This document shows, piece after piece, positions 61,843-64,000 of a stretch of 64,000 nt of DNA. The DNA is from Massilia aquatica (GTDB taxonomy: Bacteria > Pseudomonadota > Gammaproteobacteria > Burkholderiales > Burkholderiaceae_D), in the NCBI RefSeq assembly GCF_011682045.1, contig NZ_VVIW01000009.1:1-64000 (forward strand). Direction: 5' to 3'. How positions within the stretch are numbered: the first letter of the stretch is position 1; the number at the start of each line of letters is the position of its first letter. A program made the position numbers and the translations under genes. The notes beneath the pieces are model-generated. The model saw only the letters and a list, made by a program, of their open reading frames with translations, searched no databases and was not told where the DNA came from.

Positions 61843-63267
61843 ATGCGACGACTATCTACTCCGCTGCGCCGTATCGCGCTGGCCGGCATCTGCGCCTTTG
61901 CTGCCGGCTGCGCCTCCTTCTCGCCAGACGGCGGCTACGCCGGGGTGCGCCAGTTCGCGCAGCAGCGTACTGGAGACGCCATTCCCGCCAGCGCACCCGG
62001 CACTGACACCGGCAATGTCGAACAGCAGGTCGCGGCCTTGCTGGCCAAGCCCTTGTCGGCCGAAGACGCGGTCACCATCGCGCTGCTCAATAACCGCGGC
62101 CTGCAAGCAGGCTACGCGGAACTCGGTATCGCCGAGGCGGACCTGGTGCAGGCCGGCCGCATCGCCAATCCGGTGCTTAGTTTCGGCCGCATGAAAAGCC
62201 ACGAGGGCGTCGAGATCGAGCGCACGCTGATGCTGCCCGTGATTGGCCTGTTGACCATGCCGGTCGCTACCCGCCTCGAACGGCGCCGTTACGAACAGGC
62301 GCAACTGCGCGCCGCCGGCGAGGTGCTGCGCACCGCCGACGCCACCCGGCGCGCCTGGTACGGTGCGGTCGCCGCCCAGCAAAGCGCCGAGTACATGGAG
62401 CAGGTAAAAAACGCCGCCGAAGCGAGCGCCGAACTGGCGCGCCGCATGGCGCTGGCCGGCAACTGGAGCCGCCTGCAGCATGCGCGCGAGCAGGCGTTCT
62501 ACGCCGATGCGGTGGCCGGTCTGGCGCGCGCGCGCCAGGTCCGCACCCTGGAACGCGAACAGCTCACGCGCCTGCTGGGCGTGTCGAACCCGGCTGCCTT
62601 CACCCTGCCCGCACGCCTGCCCGACCTGCCAGGGGCCCCGCGCGAGGTGCACGATGCCGAAGCCCAGGCCATGGGCAACCGGCTCGACATGCTCATGGCG
62701 CAGAAGGAACTGGCCGGACTGGCATCGTCGCTGGGCTTGAGCCGCGCCACCCGCTTCGTCAACCTGCTCGACCTGAGCTACCTGCGCAACACCGGCGAGA
62801 CCGGCGAGCGCGCCACCGGCTACGAAATCGAACTGCAGATTCCCCTGTTCGACTGGGGCGGCGCCAGGGTGGCCAAGGCCGAGGCAATGTACATGCAGGC
62901 CGTGCACCGCGCCGCCGGCCTGGCTGTCGACGCCCGTTCGCAGGTACGCGAAAGCTATAGCGGCTACCGCACCGCCTACGACCTGGCGCGCCACTACCGC
63001 GACGAAGTGGTGCCGCTCAAAAAACGCATCGCCGACGAACAGCTGCTGCGCTACAACGGCATGCTGATCAGCGTCTTCGAACTGCTGGCCGACGCGCGCG
63101 AGCAGGTCGTCGCCGTCAACGCCGCCATCGAAGCGCAGCGCGACTACTGGATCGCCGACGCCGCCCTGCAAGCGGCGCTGACCGGCAGCGGCGACGCCGC
63201 AGCCGCAGGAACCGCCACGCCACGCGCCGGCAGCGCAGCGCCCGGCGCCGCTCCGGCCCCACACTGA
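61843..63267 (+). CDS. TolC/OprM-family outer-membrane efflux lipoprotein
   Basis: The 474-residue protein has a lipobox (FAAGC at about 23) and the duplicated outer-membrane-efflux helix and strand pattern, for example VTIALLNNRGLQAGYAELGI. The ATG at 61843 is preferred over a GTG six bases earlier because of the AAGGAG spacing. In copper islands such factors form part of CusC-like efflux. No CusA or CusB gene is visible before the window ends; the next gene is a multicopper oxidase. The C terminus is an Ala/Pro-rich tail. Confidence 0.9.
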   Translation: MRRLSTPLRRIALAGICAFAAGCASFSPDGGYAGVRQFAQQRTGDAIPASAPGTDTGNVEQQVAALLAKPLSAEDAVTIALLNNRGLQAGYAELGIAEADLVQAGRIANPVLSFGRMKSHEGVEIERTLMLPVIGLLTMPVATRLERRRYEQAQLRAAGEVLRTADATRRAWYGAVAAQQSAEYMEQVKNAAEASAELARRMALAGNWSRLQHAREQAFYADAVAGLARARQVRTLEREQLTRLLGVSNPAAFTLPARLPDLPGAPREVHDAEAQAMGNRLDMLMAQKELAGLASSLGLSRATRFVNLLDLSYLRNTGETGERATGYEIELQIPLFDWGGARVAKAEAMYMQAVHRAAGLAVDARSQVRESYSGYRTAYDLARHYRDEVVPLKKRIADEQLLRYNGMLISVFELLADAREQVVAVNAAIEAQRDYWIADAALQAALTGSGDAAAAGTATPRAGSAAPGAAPAPH

Positions 63268-63280
63268 AAGGACATGCAAC

Positions 63281-64000
63281 ATGGTCTCACGTAGAAATTT
63301 CTTCACTGGCGCGGGCGCGCTTGCGGTCAGCACGGCGCTGGTCTCGCGCGCCGGCGCCGCCTCGCTGCCGGAAGCGGTCATCATGGACAAGGCGGCGACC
63401 CAGCCGCCTTTAACGCCGCCCAACGGCCGCCCGTACAACCCGGTGGTCACCCTCAATGGCTGGACCCTGCCGTGGCGGATGAAAGACGGCGTCAAGGAAT
63501 TCCACCTTGTCGCCGAGCCGGTGGTGCGCGAAATCGCACCCGGCATGAAGGCCAACCTGTGGGGTTACAACGGCCAGTCGCCAGGACCGACCATCGAAGT
63601 GGTGGAAGGCGACCGGGTACGCATTTTCGTCACCAACAAGCTGCCCGAGCACACCAGCGTGCACTGGCACGGCCAGCGCCTGCCGAACGGCATGGACGGC
63701 GTGACCGGGCTGACCCAGCCCGGCATCGATCCAGGCAAGACCTTCGTCTACGAATTCGTGGCCAGGCGTCCAGGCACTTTCATGTACCACCCGCACGCCG
63801 ATGAAATGACGCAGATGGCGATGGGGATGATGGGCTTCTGGATCACCCACCCCAAGGACCACAACTTCATGCGGGTCGACCGCGACTTCTGCTTTTTACT
63901 GAACGCTTACGACATCGACCCGGGCAGCTACACGCCCAAGGTCAACACGATGCTCGACTTTAACCTGTGGACCTTCAACAGCCGCGCCTTTCCCGGGATC
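63281..64000 (+). CDS. Multicopper oxidase, N-terminal part (cut by window edge)
   Basis: The ATG at 63281 has AAAGGA upstream. The first 240 residues are visible. SRRNFFTGAGALAV is a Tat-type signal (twin Arg), so it is exported folded. Cupredoxin domain 1 contains the copper ligands in SVHWHGQRLPNGMDGV and GTFMYHPHADE. This fits CopA/CueO-type periplasmic oxidases that oxidise Cu(I) to the less toxic Cu(II). The type 1 copper site would lie beyond the right edge. It is the fifth gene of the copZ-led run. Confidence 0.92.
   Translation, partial: MVSRRNFFTGAGALAVSTALVSRAGAASLPEAVIMDKAATQPPLTPPNGRPYNPVVTLNGWTLPWRMKDGVKEFHLVAEPVVREIAPGMKANLWGYNGQSPGPTIEVVEGDRVRIFVTNKLPEHTSVHWHGQRLPNGMDGVTGLTQPGIDPGKTFVYEFVARRPGTFMYHPHADEMTQMAMGMMGFWITHPKDHNFMRVDRDFCFLLNAYDIDPGSYTPKVNTMLDFNLWTFNSRAFPGI

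Noticed and set aside
1-64000. CRISPR array, tRNA, rRNA or transposase gene
   Set aside because: No regularly spaced direct repeats, cloverleaf-like sequences or DDE transposase motifs were seen on either strand by eye. The rearrangements near 35960 and 58096 show no insertion sequence remnant that I could recognise.

Overview
The window is high-GC DNA with long overlapping operons. Its gene families (complete kdp system, CueR/CopA copper genes, LytTR and OmpR two-component pairs, an MCP with HAMP, a type VI secretion island) suggest a Gram-negative betaproteobacterium, most likely of the Oxalobacteraceae (Massilia/Duganella type). That placement is inferred from gene content; there is no rRNA gene to confirm it.

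1-20480 (all minus strand): one tightly coupled NRPS/PKS biosynthetic operon. In transcription order it encodes a formyltransferase-like protein, a 2OG-Fe(II) oxygenase, a branched-chain-type aminotransferase, an MbtH protein, a type II thioesterase, NRPS C-A-T-C-A-T, a KS-(degenerate AT)-T-C protein, an SHMT-fold PLP enzyme without the folate-linked Glu, NRPS C-A-T-TE, a MetA-like acyltransferase, and a protein cut by the left edge. The terminal thioesterase has Cys in place of the nucleophilic Ser. Cys-TE plus a divergent SHMT-type enzyme recalls the obafluorin logic (threonine transaldolase plus Cys-TE, giving a beta-lactone). A strained-ring peptide-polyketide is the main hypothesis from this window.

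20481-24898: an AT-rich upstream region, a NERD-domain SF1 helicase, and a lower-GC overlapping pair (unknown protein plus DUF6932-like protein) that looks acquired.

24899-36019: a type VI secretion toxin island with VgrG, a Tle3-like lipase, a tiny lipoprotein, three DUF2875/Tla3-like paralogues, PAAR and a small membrane protein. It is followed by a low-GC membrane protein and a scar in which an inverted MCP fragment abuts the last codons of a fourth Tla3-like gene.

36021-46540: LytTR regulator, SUMF1-type exported protein, LytS-type kinase, a frameshifted secreted protein gene, MCP, cupin, thioredoxin-like protein, an OmpR/EnvZ-type pair and an exported acetolactate decarboxylase.

46556-57071 (minus): a degenerate sigma-54-type regulator, kdpE, kdpD, kdpC, kdpB, kdpA, kdpF, a 30-codon ORF and a TorF-type porin. 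KdpE-like direct repeats lie upstream of both the kdp operon and the porin gene.

57212-64000: a GNAT acetyltransferase, a zinc-ribbon gene broken exactly at the edge of a copper island, then cueR, copA, divergent CueR-type promoters, copZ, two small exported Cys-rich and His/Met-rich proteins, a TolC-family lipoprotein and a multicopper oxidase that runs off the right edge.
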